Translations under genes and position numbers: made by a program
Assembly (NCBI GenBank): GCA_945878575.1
Contig: CAMDUB010000001.1
Span: 1-64,000 of the forward strand
DNA length: 64,000 nt
From: Phycisphaera mikurensis NBRC 102666
GTDB taxonomy: Bacteria > Planctomycetota > Phycisphaerae > Phycisphaerales > SM1A02
Direction: 5' to 3'
The notes under the pieces: generated by a model
The model's database searches: none
What the model was told of the DNA's origin: nothing
The model's input: only the letters and a program-made list of their open reading frames with translations
In this document: positions 1 through 8,566 of the stretch, in pieces
Layout: every line of letters starts with the position of its first letter
Numbering within the stretch: position 1 is the first letter of the stretch

Positions 1-177
1 CGCGGACGGCTGCGCTCCACAAGGTTCCGCTTAGCCTCGGGCGAATCTGTTCGTCCGGTTGGCACCCACGGGGCGTACGTCCAACTGCCGGACTTCTCAG
101 TTTCACACGCCGCTTACCGAGGATCCCGTGCTCACTGCGGGGGCTCGCACACCGACATCACGTTGACAACCAGGGTT
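1..177. other. gene-free region at window edge
   Basis: I see no convincing gene here. The stretch contains a good stem-loop at 53-93: GTCCGG at 53-58 pairs with CCGGAC at 88-93, and TTGG at 59-62 pairs with CCAA at 81-84. It leads into the structured repeat that starts at 178. Whether it is the 3' part of a gene or RNA beginning outside the window cannot be told. Confidence 0.4.
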
Positions 178-265
178 TGTGGAACACCCCCATCTGGCCG
201 CAGGCGCCGGAGAGGATAGGGCCGCGCTCAGCGGCCATCCTCGTAAGGCGAATGCGGGCCAGTAG
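178..265. repeat. 88-nt structured repeat, copy 1
   Basis: This 88-nt block recurs at 19119-19206 with only three differences. It folds into one long hairpin. CTGGCC at 194-199 pairs with GGCCAG at 257-262, GCA with TGC, GCC at 206-208 with GGC at 247-249, GAGGAT at 212-217 with ATCCTC at 237-242, and GGCCGC at 220-225 with GCGGCC at 231-236, closing a GCTCA loop. T217-A237 is replaced by C-G in the other copy, a compensatory change that supports a real RNA or single-strand DNA structure. It lies 3' of the leftward Nudix gene. A shared 10-mer, GCGTGATGCA (297-306), lies between it and the stop codon. Strand of any transcript is unknown. Confidence 0.8.
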
Positions 266-321
266 GAAATCGTGCAACATCAAAGCCACTACGCAAGCGT
301 GATGCACCACCGCGCGAACCT

Positions 322-855
322 CTAAGCCGGACGGCGCTCTCGCACCTGATGTGTCATGGGCTCGGTGCTGCAGTCAATGTCCACGCTAAAGAACCCGCCC
401 CGGTGCGCGCGCACCAACGGCCACAGGATCTCGCGGTCTGTCACCGGAATCGGTAATCGCTCAACGTCAGCTGCCGCGACCCATTCGAGGCGTCCTTCGT
501 CAAACTCAGACATAGCGATTTCTTCCGCGCGGACATGGCGCGTGCATTCGAACAGGAATATCAGCCAGTGCATCTCGCCTTGGTAAGCACGTTCGCTCAC
601 CATGCCGAACATGCGCATGTCTTCTTCCGGGAGTGCTAAGCCCGTCTCTTCATGAAGTTCGCGGATGGCGCACTCGTGCGGACTCTCGCCTCGGCTAATT
701 TCAAGCTTGCCACCAACCGGGGAGTACATGTCAACGTTCGGCTGCTTCTTGCGATGCAGCATGAGAATGCGACCCTCGGCGTCCCACAGGTAGCAAAGGA
801 CAGCCACTTTGTATGGAAGTGCTGCCGTGTCGTACTGGGCTGCGTGGAGGTTCAA
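322..855 (-). CDS. Nudix hydrolase
   Basis: This is a 177-residue MutT/Nudix-family pyrophosphohydrolase. The Nudix box lies at residues 48-73 (GGK, GES, then RELHEETGL) and supplies the metal-binding glutamates. The gap between GG and GE is about two residues longer than the textbook box. Such enzymes cleave nucleoside diphosphates linked to another moiety. The substrate cannot be told from sequence, and the length leaves room for a single Nudix domain only. Its ATG overlaps the dapA stop as ATGA, so it is probably translationally coupled as the last gene of a leftward pdxJ-dapA-nudix group. The start is fixed by that overlap. Confidence 0.88.
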   Translation of the reverse strand: MNLHAAQYDTAALPYKVAVLCYLWDAEGRILMLHRKKQPNVDMYSPVGGKLEISRGESPHECAIRELHEETGLALPEEDMRMFGMVSERAYQGEMHWLIFLFECTRHVRAEEIAMSEFDEGRLEWVAAADVERLPIPVTDREILWPLVRAHRGGFFSVDIDCSTEPMTHQVRERRPA

Positions 856-1778
856 TGGGCTGCCCCAGCATGCATGTTGATGGTCGCGACGATTCCAGCG
901 TTGGCGACGAGTTCGCGGATGCGCAGCATCGCCTGTGCAGACGCAGGCGCGAGTGGCAATCGAACTGCTCCGGAGTCAAGACCAAGCAGTGAAAGCGCAC
1001 ACTTGACGGGTACTGGATTCACATCGATCGACAAGAGTCCCTTGGAAAGCGGCAGCATGGACATGTGGACTTCCAGGGCCGCGCTGAAGTTGTTGGCGGC
1101 AAGCAGTCGGCACAGTTCGGCAACTCGCGCAGGTACCAAATTACTGACGACGCTGACTACACCTTTGGCGCCGACCGCTGCAAAGCTCGGTGTCAGACTG
1201 TCATCGCCGGAGAGAACAGTGATGTTGCAACGCTGCCGAATTTCACTGGCAGAATCCATCGATCCAGTGGCTTCTTTGATCGCCTGAATGTTGGGATGCT
1301 GAGCCAAGCGTTCAACGGTTTCGGGGGCGATCGCCACTGCGGCGCGGCCAGGGATGTTGTAAAGCATCACCGGCAAGTCACACGAATCGGCCACCGTCAT
1401 GAAGTGGCGGTAGATGCCTTCTTGCGATGGCTTGTTGTAGTAAGGCGTGACTTGTAGACCTGCGTCGGCGCCCAGTTGTCGCGCCAGTTTCTGCAAGTGC
1501 ACTGCGTGTGCAGTGCAGTTGGATCCCGCGCCTGCGATCACCTGCAGACCGGCGGCACGCCCAACGCGTACCGCCATCTCTACGACGCGCGCGTGCTCCT
1601 CTTCAGTCAGCGTTGGACTCTCGCCAGTCGTGCCGCATGGAACAATGCCGGTGACGCCACCCGCTGCTTGACGACGAATGCCTGCCTCAAGCTTTCCAAA
1701 GTCCACCGTGGATCCATCATCCGAAAAAGGCGTGACGATGGCGGTGTAACAGCCGTGGAACGAGATGCGTGAAGTCAT
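852..1778 (-). CDS. dapA: 4-hydroxy-tetrahydrodipicolinate synthase
   Basis: DapA condenses pyruvate with aspartate semialdehyde, the first committed step of the diaminopimelate/lysine pathway, in the cytoplasm. The 308-residue length is slightly above the usual 290-300. Visible signatures are CGTTGESPTLTEEEH near residue 48, the YYNKPSQEG loop with the catalytic tyrosine near 138, and IKEATGS with the Schiff-base lysine near 168. The start follows pdxJ by 5 bp and has no Shine-Dalgarno sequence. A TACACT hexamer sits 7 nt before the ATG, inside the end of pdxJ. The stop overlaps the Nudix start. Confidence 0.95.
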   Translation of the reverse strand: MTSRISFHGCYTAIVTPFSDDGSTVDFGKLEAGIRRQAAGGVTGIVPCGTTGESPTLTEEEHARVVEMAVRVGRAAGLQVIAGAGSNCTAHAVHLQKLARQLGADAGLQVTPYYNKPSQEGIYRHFMTVADSCDLPVMLYNIPGRAAVAIAPETVERLAQHPNIQAIKEATGSMDSASEIRQRCNITVLSGDDSLTPSFAAVGAKGVVSVVSNLVPARVAELCRLLAANNFSAALEVHMSMLPLSKGLLSIDVNPVPVKCALSLLGLDSGAVRLPLAPASAQAMLRIRELVANAGIVATINMHAGAAH

Positions 1779-1783
1779 GCAAA

Positions 1784-2539
1784 TCAGTGTACGGCGGGCG
1801 CGGCAATATCGATACAGGAACGCATGCGTTGCACCGCCGCCCGAATTCCAAGAAACACAGCGCTACTGACGATGGAGTGCCCAATGTGTAATTCGTTCAA
1901 ACCAGGTAAAGCGGCGATCGGTCCAACATTCAGGAAATTCAGGGCGTGCCCTGCGTTGAACTGCATGCCAAGTGACTGAACCATCTCGCCGGCCAATCGC
2001 ACCCTTTCAAGTTCGGCCAGCGCCGCCTGGGAGCGGCAGTCGTCGCCATGGTCATGTACGGCGTGCGCCCATGGCCCAGTGTGCACCTCGCACACGGCAG
2101 CGCCGCAGCGGTGCGCCGCCGCTATCTGCGCAGGGATCGCATCGATGAAGATGCTGGTACGCACTCCGCCGGCTTGGAGCCGCGCGATGACCTCGCGAAC
2201 GCGGGTTTCTTGAGCGATCACATCGAGTCCGCCTTCGGTAGTCACCTCGTGCCGTCCTTCAGGCACCAGCATCGCCATGACGGGACGAATGCGAATCGCG
2301 GTCGCCACCATCTCATCGGTGGCGGCCATCTCGAAATTGAGCAGTCCCGGAAATGCATCCGCGAGCGCTGCAACATCAGCATCTTGAATATGCCGGCGAT
2401 CTTCACGCAAGTGCACGGTGATGCCATGCGCGCCCCCCGCCATCGCCTCATGCGCTGCGGCAATGGGACTCGGCTCATAGGTGCGCCGCGCTTGGCGCAC
2501 CGTGGCCACATGGTCGATGTTGACACAAAGCCTTGCCAT
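1784..2539 (-). CDS. pdxJ: pyridoxine 5'-phosphate synthase
   Basis: PdxJ makes pyridoxine 5'-phosphate from 1-deoxy-xylulose 5-phosphate and 3-amino-2-oxopropyl phosphate, the last de novo step of vitamin B6 synthesis by the DXP-dependent route. The start at 2539 gives MARLCVNIDHVATVRQAR, the conserved amino end of the family, and about 251 residues, the normal length. Other family signatures are ITVHLREDRRHIQDAD and the C-terminal GLNELHIGHSIVS. An in-frame extension upstream to 2674 has no family similarity and was dropped. A TATACT hexamer lies 10 nt before the ATG. The gene is divergent from phoU. Confidence 0.95.
   Translation of the reverse strand: MARLCVNIDHVATVRQARRTYEPSPIAAAHEAMAGGAHGITVHLREDRRHIQDADVAALADAFPGLLNFEMAATDEMVATAIRIRPVMAMLVPEGRHEVTTEGGLDVIAQETRVREVIARLQAGGVRTSIFIDAIPAQIAAAHRCGAAVCEVHTGPWAHAVHDHGDDCRSQAALAELERVRLAGEMVQSLGMQFNAGHALNFLNVGPIAALPGLNELHIGHSIVSSAVFLGIRAAVQRMRSCIDIAAPAVH
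1786..1791 (-). promoter_or_regulatory. -10-like TACACT before dapA
   Basis: TACACT on the minus strand lies 7 nt upstream of the dapA ATG, and no Shine-Dalgarno is visible. It overlaps the last codons of pdxJ, so chance is possible. Confidence 0.4.
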
Positions 2540-2549
2540 TGGGCTCCAC

Positions 2550-2555
2550 AGTATA
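2550..2555 (-). promoter_or_regulatory. -10-like TATACT before pdxJ
   Basis: TATACT on the minus strand lies 10 nt upstream of the pdxJ ATG, so the transcript would have a very short leader or none. It shares the 63-bp divergent region with the phoU signal. Confidence 0.5.
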
Positions 2556-2589
2556 GGAGTGCGCGCGCAATGACATGCGCGGGGCGTTG

Positions 2590-2595
2590 TACGAT
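2590..2595 (+). promoter_or_regulatory. -10-like TACGAT before phoU
   Basis: TACGAT lies 7 nt upstream of the phoU ATG at 2603, with no Shine-Dalgarno sequence between them. The spacing fits a leaderless transcript. Confidence 0.45.
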
Positions 2596-2602
2596 CTCCG
2601 CC

Positions 2603-3283
2603 ATGCATACTTTTCAAGAGCGGCTCACCGCGCTCGAGCACGATATGGTTGAACAAGGCGCGCGTGTCCTGCACCTCTGCACGATGGCGGTGGAGAGTTA
2701 CTTCGACCTTGACCTGGCCAAGGCTTCAGGGATCGAAACGCTCGACACAGAAATCGATCGTATTGACGTAGAGATCGAGAAGCGCTCGGTGCCACTCTTG
2801 GGCATGGGGCAGACCGACGAACACTCCATTCGATCTGTATTGACGATCGTCAAGTGCAACAACGAATACGAGCGAATCGCTGATTGCGGCGTGAACATTG
2901 CCGAACGCGTGCTGGAAGAGCGCACGCGGCAGATGCGTGTTCCGGACACGTTCCGGGTCATGTCCAACAGCGTCATCGGCATGCTGCGGGACACCAACCG
3001 CGCCCTACTCCGTCACGATGCAAACCTTGCTCGTCAGGTTCTCCTCTTTGATGACACGGTGGACCGATTCAAGAAAGAGATTGTGATGAATGCGCAGGAA
3101 CAGGTGGCTGCTGGGCACCTGACTGTTGGATTTGCGTTTGGGCTCATGAGCGTGACCAAGAGTGTTGAGCGCATCGCCGACCATTGCACCAATGTGTGCG
3201 AGCAAGTGATCTACCTGGAGAGCGGACTGATTGTCCGCCATCGACCAGAGGGCTGGAGCGCCCCGATCGAACCAAAGGGATGA
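2603..3283 (+). CDS. phoU: PhoU-family phosphate regulator
   Basis: This 226-residue protein has two copies of the PhoU three-helix repeat (about residues 15-105 and 120-210), each with the acidic metal-binding signature E-x-x-x-D, seen as CNNEYERIADCGVNIAE and SVERIADHCTNVCEQ. PhoU proteins damp phosphate uptake through PstSCAB and PhoR. No pst or phoBR gene is nearby, so its partner is unknown. The start at 2603 gives MHTFQERLTALEHDM, typical of the family; the reading frame stays open upstream but that part overlaps pdxJ on the other strand. The stop overlaps the next start as ATGA. Confidence 0.9.
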   Translation: MHTFQERLTALEHDMVEQGARVLHLCTMAVESYFDLDLAKASGIETLDTEIDRIDVEIEKRSVPLLGMGQTDEHSIRSVLTIVKCNNEYERIADCGVNIAERVLEERTRQMRVPDTFRVMSNSVIGMLRDTNRALLRHDANLARQVLLFDDTVDRFKKEIVMNAQEQVAAGHLTVGFAFGLMSVTKSVERIADHCTNVCEQVIYLESGLIVRHRPEGWSAPIEPKG

Positions 3284-4725
3284 CACTGCGACTTCAACAG
3301 GAACAACGATCGATGCGTACCACACCATCTGCGGCAGAAACGAAACAGCGACTTGAGCGAACCGGTCAGCAGCATCTGCTGGCATTCTGGGATTCGCTTG
3401 ATGAATCACGACGCGAAGCACTGCTCGAATCGATCGTGCAACTTCCTCTTGAGCACCTCGGCTCCATGCTTTCGCAAGCCGCGTCACTGGCACGCCCTGC
3501 GGCCGCTGACATTCGACCGGTGCGCCCCTACTTACGCACTATGGCGGATGCCAGCAAGTATCGCGCCATCGGCGATGACCTGGTAAAGCGCGGCAAGGTT
3601 GCGGCGTTCATCGTTGCCGGCGGTCAAGGCACGCGGCTCGGTTGGCGCGGCCCCAAGGGCACCTACCCAGCAACACCGGTGGCAGGCAAGCCGCTCTTTC
3701 GAGTGTTTGCTGAGCAAATCATGGCCGCCGAGCGCGCGTACGGCGTGCGTATTCCTTGGTTCGTGATGACCAGCGAGGCAAACCACCACGAGACTGAACG
3801 GTTCTTTGATGACAACCGCTGGTTCGGTCGTCCGCGCGGCGACACCATGCTCTTTGCGCAGGGCATGGTTCCGAGTGTCTCGCTCGACGGGCAGGTGCTG
3901 CTTGAGCATGCCTGGCAACCGGCGCTCAATCCGGATGGGCACGGCGGCTCGCTCAAAGCGCTTCGACAAGCGGGCGCGATCGACCACATGCAAGCGTCAG
4001 GTATTGAACATCTCTGCTACTTCCAAGTCGACAACCCCAACGTTCATGTGATTGATCCGCTCTTCCTTGGACTGCATGTGGCGGCGCCGGATTCAAGTGC
4101 TGAGATGAGTTCCAAAAGCGTTCTCAAGCGCGACGTCACTGAGAAAGTGGGCGTCTTTGTCAAGGCGCCTCGCCTCACGGTTCTTGAGTACAGCGATGCA
4201 CCGAAGGAAATTGCCGAAGCGCGCGATGCATCCGGCGAGATCGTGTACGGCGAAGGCTCCATTGCGATCCACATCATCGGTGTTGAGTTCATCCGCAAGC
4301 TCACCGATCATCCGCTTGGCTCCGTGTTGCCGTGGCACCGAGCGATAAAGAAGGTGCCGTTCGTTGACCCGGTCAGTGGCCAACGCACTGAGCCGCTCGA
4401 ACCGAACGCAATCAAGTTGGAGAGCTTCGTATTCGATGCGTTGCATGAGGCAGAGAGCCCGATTGTGTTGCGCACCGACCGCGTTGAGGAATTTGCGCCG
4501 ATTAAGAATGCATCCGGCGAAGACAGCCCAGCGACCAGCAAGGCCATCCAAGTGGAGCGCGCCGTTCGCTGGTTGAAAGAAGCGGGAATTTCCGTGCCAT
4601 GCCACGCCAATGGCCAGCCCGATTGCGTTGTGGAAATCTCACCGCTCACCGCGCGCGGGCCGGAAGACTTGCGGCGCACCATGCAAGGCAAGTCCATTAC
4701 GGCCGGCACGGAAGTACTGCTCTAG
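3280..4725 (+). CDS. UDP-N-acetylglucosamine/UTP-sugar pyrophosphorylase (UDPGP family)
   Basis: This 481-residue protein belongs to the eukaryote-type UAP1/UDPGP family rather than the bacterial GlmU or GalU families. The nucleotide-binding signature GGQGTRLGWRGPKGTYP lies near residue 110. HGGSLKAL, the FQVDNPNVHVIDP segment and the C-terminal NAIKLESFVFDAL also match the family. It would form UDP-GlcNAc or a related UDP-sugar from UTP and sugar-1-phosphate, feeding cell-envelope synthesis. The chosen ATG overlaps the phoU stop; an ATG at 3313 preceded by AGGA is an equally possible start. The sugar specificity is not resolved. Confidence 0.88.
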   Translation: MTLRLQQEQRSMRTTPSAAETKQRLERTGQQHLLAFWDSLDESRREALLESIVQLPLEHLGSMLSQAASLARPAAADIRPVRPYLRTMADASKYRAIGDDLVKRGKVAAFIVAGGQGTRLGWRGPKGTYPATPVAGKPLFRVFAEQIMAAERAYGVRIPWFVMTSEANHHETERFFDDNRWFGRPRGDTMLFAQGMVPSVSLDGQVLLEHAWQPALNPDGHGGSLKALRQAGAIDHMQASGIEHLCYFQVDNPNVHVIDPLFLGLHVAAPDSSAEMSSKSVLKRDVTEKVGVFVKAPRLTVLEYSDAPKEIAEARDASGEIVYGEGSIAIHIIGVEFIRKLTDHPLGSVLPWHRAIKKVPFVDPVSGQRTEPLEPNAIKLESFVFDALHEAESPIVLRTDRVEEFAPIKNASGEDSPATSKAIQVERAVRWLKEAGISVPCHANGQPDCVVEISPLTARGPEDLRRTMQGKSITAGTEVLL

Positions 4726-4783
4726 CACTACTCAGATTTGCAAAGCAGAACACCCCCGCAGTCAATCGCATTCATCGCAGCCC

Positions 4784-6508
4784 TTATCGCGCCTGCGATG
4801 CACGAACGTCCTGCACCACCAGCTGAACGCGGCGCACCCCTCGGTACACCTCAATGGATGGCTTGACGATGAGGTCGATCGGTACTCCTTGGCGCACCAC
4901 ACTTGATCGATCGACGGAGCTCCACCAGATACAGCGTGAGCCGCCCGGCAGAAAGAACTCCACATGATTCTTGGCCGACCCAAACAGGGTCGGAGCCGCC
5001 ACCGGCCTCACGTTGCGAATAAGAAATGCTGGCTCCGGATTCCCACGCCCGAAGGGACGCAGAATTTCCAGCGGCTTTAACTCGGTGGCGGTCATTTCCG
5101 CAGGCTCTGCCTCCGCGTCGTACCGTCGAACTGGCCCAACCGCCCCACCACTGGCAAGTGCCGCACATTCGGAACTCACTCGCCGTGCAAACTCCGCGAC
5201 ATCTTCTGCGCGCACGGTGAGTCCCAAGGCATACGCGTGACCGCCGCCGCGAATCATCAGGTCCGACGCAACTCGCTTCACGGCAGCTAAAATGTCGATT
5301 CCTTCAATACTGCGTCCACTGCCCTTGGCAGTGCCATCGCCACGGAGTGCCATCAGAATGGCCGGCTTGCCGTGCCGTTCGGAAATCTTGGCTGCCACAA
5401 TGCCAACCACGCCCTCGTGCCAGCGCTCATCCGCAAGAACAATGGCGCCTGCATCCGCGATCGCCGGATCCGCATCGATGCGAGCACATGCCTGTTCAAA
5501 GTACGCCCGATCCATCTCGCGACGCTGTTCGTTCAATCCCGCCAACGTCTTCACGATGGTGCGCGCGCGCGCGGGATCATCAGTGATCAACAGTTCAACC
5601 GCTTCCTTGGCGTGCCCCAATCGACCGACAGCATTGAGACGTGGCCCCAGTCGGAAGCCAACATCAGACGCATCCACGCGACGGCCCTTCTCAAGTTCCG
5701 CATCGTCAAGAAGCGCACGCAAACCAGCCACTTCCACTGATTGAATGGTCGCCAATCCACGCGCGACAAAGACGCGGTTCTCATCAACCAGCGGCACCAC
5801 ATCGGCAATGGATCCAACTGCCACCAATGGAATGCACGCCATCAGTGCGTCCTTCAGCACCGCAGCGACGTTCTCGCCGCCACACCACAAGCGCGCGAAT
5901 TCAGATGCCACTTTGAAAGAAACTGCAGCTCCACACAAGTCCACGAACGGCGCTGTTTCACGACCGGGCAACGCCGGATGCGCCGTAGCAATGGCCTCCG
6001 CCGCGCATCCTGGATCGACATGATGGTGATCGGTAATGAGTAACTCAAGTCCAAGCTCGCGCGCACGCTGGGACGGACCAACTGCTGAGGCTCCACAGTC
6101 CACCGTCACAACGGTCTTCACTCCATCAGCCGCGAGCGTTTCCAACGCGGTGTCATTCAAACCATAGCCTTCATCAATACGATCCGGAACGTAGAAGCAC
6201 AGATTGGCGTCGGCGCGGGCGGCCTTGATCACGCGCCATAGGATGGCAGTGGCAGTAATGCCGTCTGCGTCGTAGTCCCCATAAATGGCAACACGCCGAC
6301 CGGCGCGCACTGCTGACTCCAAGCGCTCGGCCACGGCGGTGGCGCCCGGAAGCGTGCGCGCTTGGTGCAGGAGGTTGGCGCGCGGAGTATTCAGTAGCTC
6401 ACGCCCGCGGGGGTCCATGGGATATTCACGAGCGGCCATCACCCGGTCAAGCAGGCTTCCAGACTGGTCTTTTTCGGCCCCCAACCAACGGCTCTCGATC
6501 GCTGTCAT
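4784..6508 (-). CDS. recJ: single-stranded-DNA-specific exonuclease RecJ
   Basis: RecJ digests single-stranded DNA 5' to 3' in recombination and mismatch repair. The 574-residue protein has the DHH phosphoesterase motifs YGDYDADGITATAIL near residue 76, TVDCGAS, and LITDHHH with the catalytic DHH. The DHHA1 signature RGGGHAYALGLT is near residue 415, and a C-terminal OB-like region follows. Its length is typical. The start chosen is the ATG at 6508, with TACCCT 6 nt upstream; a TTG at 6538 with GGGAG before it is an alternative. It is convergent with the pyrophosphorylase gene and divergent from adk. Confidence 0.93.
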   Translation of the reverse strand: MTAIESRWLGAEKDQSGSLLDRVMAAREYPMDPRGRELLNTPRANLLHQARTLPGATAVAERLESAVRAGRRVAIYGDYDADGITATAILWRVIKAARADANLCFYVPDRIDEGYGLNDTALETLAADGVKTVVTVDCGASAVGPSQRARELGLELLITDHHHVDPGCAAEAIATAHPALPGRETAPFVDLCGAAVSFKVASEFARLWCGGENVAAVLKDALMACIPLVAVGSIADVVPLVDENRVFVARGLATIQSVEVAGLRALLDDAELEKGRRVDASDVGFRLGPRLNAVGRLGHAKEAVELLITDDPARARTIVKTLAGLNEQRREMDRAYFEQACARIDADPAIADAGAIVLADERWHEGVVGIVAAKISERHGKPAILMALRGDGTAKGSGRSIEGIDILAAVKRVASDLMIRGGGHAYALGLTVRAEDVAEFARRVSSECAALASGGAVGPVRRYDAEAEPAEMTATELKPLEILRPFGRGNPEPAFLIRNVRPVAAPTLFGSAKNHVEFFLPGGSRCIWWSSVDRSSVVRQGVPIDLIVKPSIEVYRGVRRVQLVVQDVRASQAR

Positions 6509-6514
6509 GTCTGC

Positions 6515-6520
6515 AGGGTA
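6515..6520 (-). promoter_or_regulatory. -10-like TACCCT before recJ
   Basis: TACCCT on the minus strand lies 6 nt upstream of the ATG at 6508. It supports this start over the upstream TTG if recJ is leaderless. Confidence 0.35.
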
Positions 6521-6621
6521 TCGGGTTCGAGCCCGCAAGTACTCCCGAGAACCCGTCGGGAATTTGCCACGAATTTCTGCGCTGTCCCGGCATCACGCAC
6601 CGATACCCCCGCCCCGGGCTG

Positions 6622-6627
6622 TAGTCT
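6622..6627 (+). promoter_or_regulatory. -10-like TAGTCT before adk
   Basis: TAGTCT lies 8 nt upstream of the adk ATG, with no Shine-Dalgarno sequence between. Confidence 0.45.
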
Positions 6628-6635
6628 GAGTTCAT

Positions 6636-7265
6636 ATGGATCGATACAAGACCATCCTGCTCTTCGGGGCACCCGGCGTAGGCAAGGGAACGCAAGGCAA
6701 GATTCTCGGGCATATCCCCGGCTTCTACCACTTGGCCTGCGGCGATGTGTTCCGCTCGCTTGACATGACCAGCGACCTCGGCAAGAAGTTCCTGGAGTGC
6801 AGCTCCCGAGGAGAACTGGTGCCCGATGAACTGACCATTGCCATGTGGAAGCAAAATATCCACGCGCAGACGATCCTGAGTATCTACAAGCCCCAGCAAG
6901 ACCTGTTGGTACTTGATGGCATCCCGCGCAGTGCTGGGCAGGCTGTGGCGCTCGACCCCTACCTGGAAGTGCTGAATGTCATCCATCTGGTGTGCCGTGA
7001 TGTGGACGCCATGATCATGCGTATGCGGCGGCGTGCCCTGAAAGAGAATCGCCTTGATGACGCGGATGAGAAGGTCATTCGTCGCCGCTTTGAGGTGTAC
7101 AAAAACGAGACCGCACCGGTCCTCAATCACTACCCGGCCAGCATCGTTCACGAAGTTGATGCGGTGGGACCCCCCGCGGTGATTCTGCAACGGATCTTGG
7201 ACATCCTTGCTCCAATTCAAGATGGTCATTTCCGGAATCCCCTCGCTGGCGACCCGAAATTATGA
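6636..7265 (+). CDS. adk: adenylate kinase-family nucleoside monophosphate kinase
   Basis: This 209-residue protein has the adenylate kinase P-loop GAPGVGKGTQ at residues 10-19, the NMP-binding region HLACGDVFRS, and the DGIPRSAGQA segment equivalent to DGFPR. The LID is short (MRMRRRALKENRLDDADEK) and has no zinc-binding cysteines. It would catalyse ATP + AMP to 2 ADP in the cytoplasm. The P in place of F in DGIPR and the short LID are slightly off the standard Adk pattern, so another NMP specificity is possible. The gene stands alone and is followed by a clear intrinsic terminator. Confidence 0.85.
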   Translation: MDRYKTILLFGAPGVGKGTQGKILGHIPGFYHLACGDVFRSLDMTSDLGKKFLECSSRGELVPDELTIAMWKQNIHAQTILSIYKPQQDLLVLDGIPRSAGQAVALDPYLEVLNVIHLVCRDVDAMIMRMRRRALKENRLDDADEKVIRRRFEVYKNETAPVLNHYPASIVHEVDAVGPPAVILQRILDILAPIQDGHFRNPLAGDPKL

Positions 7266-7350
7266 ATTGCTAGCATTTGCGGAGCAACATTTGCCCGCGA
7301 TGGAAGCGCTTGTTACTATTTAGTAATTCGTTCATCCAAGCCCCCGGAAG

Positions 7351-7387
7351 CTCGTTGCGTTGACTTTACGGTCCGCAACGAGTTTTT
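7351..7387 (+). terminator. intrinsic terminator after adk
   Basis: CTCGTTGCG at 7351-7359 pairs perfectly with CGCAACGAG at 7374-7382 around a 14-nt loop and is followed by TTTTTATTT. It lies 86 bp after the adk stop and just before the 3' end of the leftward PDZ gene. Confidence 0.85.
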
Positions 7388-7390
7388 ATT

Positions 7391-8566
7391 TCAGCGCGCC
7401 GACTTTGACTGCGGAACGGTGGTGGATTCTGGGCGGAGTTCTTCAGGAATCAGTTCGCGAAAGCGCTCGGCAACTGCCTGAAACCACGCACGTTCATCGT
7501 CGGTGAGACCGGGCGCTCGCGCTGAAGCCTCCAACGAATCAAGCCGGGCGCGGAGCACCGAACGCACGCCTGCACCCAATCCAAGTCCGTCCGGACGGGC
7601 AAGTTGCGCTTGCAATTGAATGATGTCTGGGTGCGAATCAACAGCGATCGATTCACCAGGAACTCGCTCCATACGCATCATCCGCACTGGAGCTGGGAAC
7701 GTTTCCAGCAGCAGTTCCGACATTCGATCACGACCAGCATCAAAGATGGGCGAGTCCATTCCGCCATCGCCAAACTTCTCAAGATCAGCGCGGGAGCCCA
7801 CCTCCATCTCCAATTCGTGCCGGGTCTCCACTGGTCGGCCATCCGGCCCGCCCGCCACGCGTCCAGCAGCATCGCGCTGGCCACGCATGACTACCAATGC
7901 AATGCGATCGCCCGGACGCTTGGTCTGCACAATCGTTGAAAGTTGCTGACTCACCTGGATCGGCTTGCCATCAAGTTCCACAATACGGTCGCCGGCACGC
8001 AGCACCTTCTGTGCAGGCATGTTGGGAATGAGCGCCGTCACGGTCACACCATCAATTTCGCCCATCCGACCACCCGCCATTTGAATTCCCAACGCGCCGC
8101 GCGGCGCATCCTTGATGCGCGCGTATCCAATATCAAGAAGCCGCGCATGGGCTTCATAGGAGAGGCCGCCCGGCGTGCTCAATAGGTGAATCCAAATCTG
8201 TTCGTCTGGCACCTTTGCATCACGGAGTGCGGTGGTGGCTGCATCGCGCTGCGCGAAGTCCGTTGCTCCAAGAGCGCGCACCATGGCAGTGACCGCTGGA
8301 TCTGCAACAACACCGTTCATCCGCGCGGCTGACCATGGTGGCGTCTCACTGACACTTGCCGCACCGCGATCAATTCGGCCGCCACCCAGCGCGATCCCTT
8401 GAAAGTCACCACGCAACTTCATCGGTGGCAGCACACGAGGCAGATCTTGCCCAGGCACTTGCGGAACAATCTGCTGATTTCCGAGCGCGGACGCGACCGC
8501 CATCAACATGGCGATCGCACCACACTTCACAGCGATTCGATGAGCTGGGCGTTCGCTTCGATCCAT
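7391..8566 (-). CDS. exported PDZ-domain protein
   Basis: A 391-residue protein with a basic N-region and hydrophobic core (residues 10-29, ending near ALG) that reads as a Sec signal peptide. One PDZ domain is clear at about residues 155-235: RGALGIQMAGG, then VTALIPNMPAQKVLRAGDRIVELDGKPI. PDZ domains bind protein C-termini. No protease catalytic triad or metal motif is visible, so this is not a complete DegP-type protease. The rest is low in recognisable motifs and ends in a charged tail. It is the last gene of the tpiA-to-PDZ leftward run and overlaps the upstream kinase gene by 40 bp. Confidence 0.8.
   Translation of the reverse strand: MDRSERPAHRIAVKCGAIAMLMAVASALGNQQIVPQVPGQDLPRVLPPMKLRGDFQGIALGGGRIDRGAASVSETPPWSAARMNGVVADPAVTAMVRALGATDFAQRDAATTALRDAKVPDEQIWIHLLSTPGGLSYEAHARLLDIGYARIKDAPRGALGIQMAGGRMGEIDGVTVTALIPNMPAQKVLRAGDRIVELDGKPIQVSQQLSTIVQTKRPGDRIALVVMRGQRDAAGRVAGGPDGRPVETRHELEMEVGSRADLEKFGDGGMDSPIFDAGRDRMSELLLETFPAPVRMMRMERVPGESIAVDSHPDIIQLQAQLARPDGLGLGAGVRSVLRARLDSLEASARAPGLTDDERAWFQAVAERFRELIPEELRPESTTVPQSKSAR

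Noticed and set aside
178-265. The repeat as an integron attC site, tRNA, 6S, SRP or RNase P RNA
   Set aside because: Its position just behind genes recalls attC, but no RYYYAAC/GTTRRRY core pair frames it. No tRNA cloverleaf, SRP GGAAGCA-type loop or RNase P GAGGAAAGUC motif is present.
2048-2602. N-terminal extension of phoU
   Set aside because: It overlaps pdxJ on the other strand and adds nothing family-like; MHTFQERL at 2603 is the normal PhoU start.
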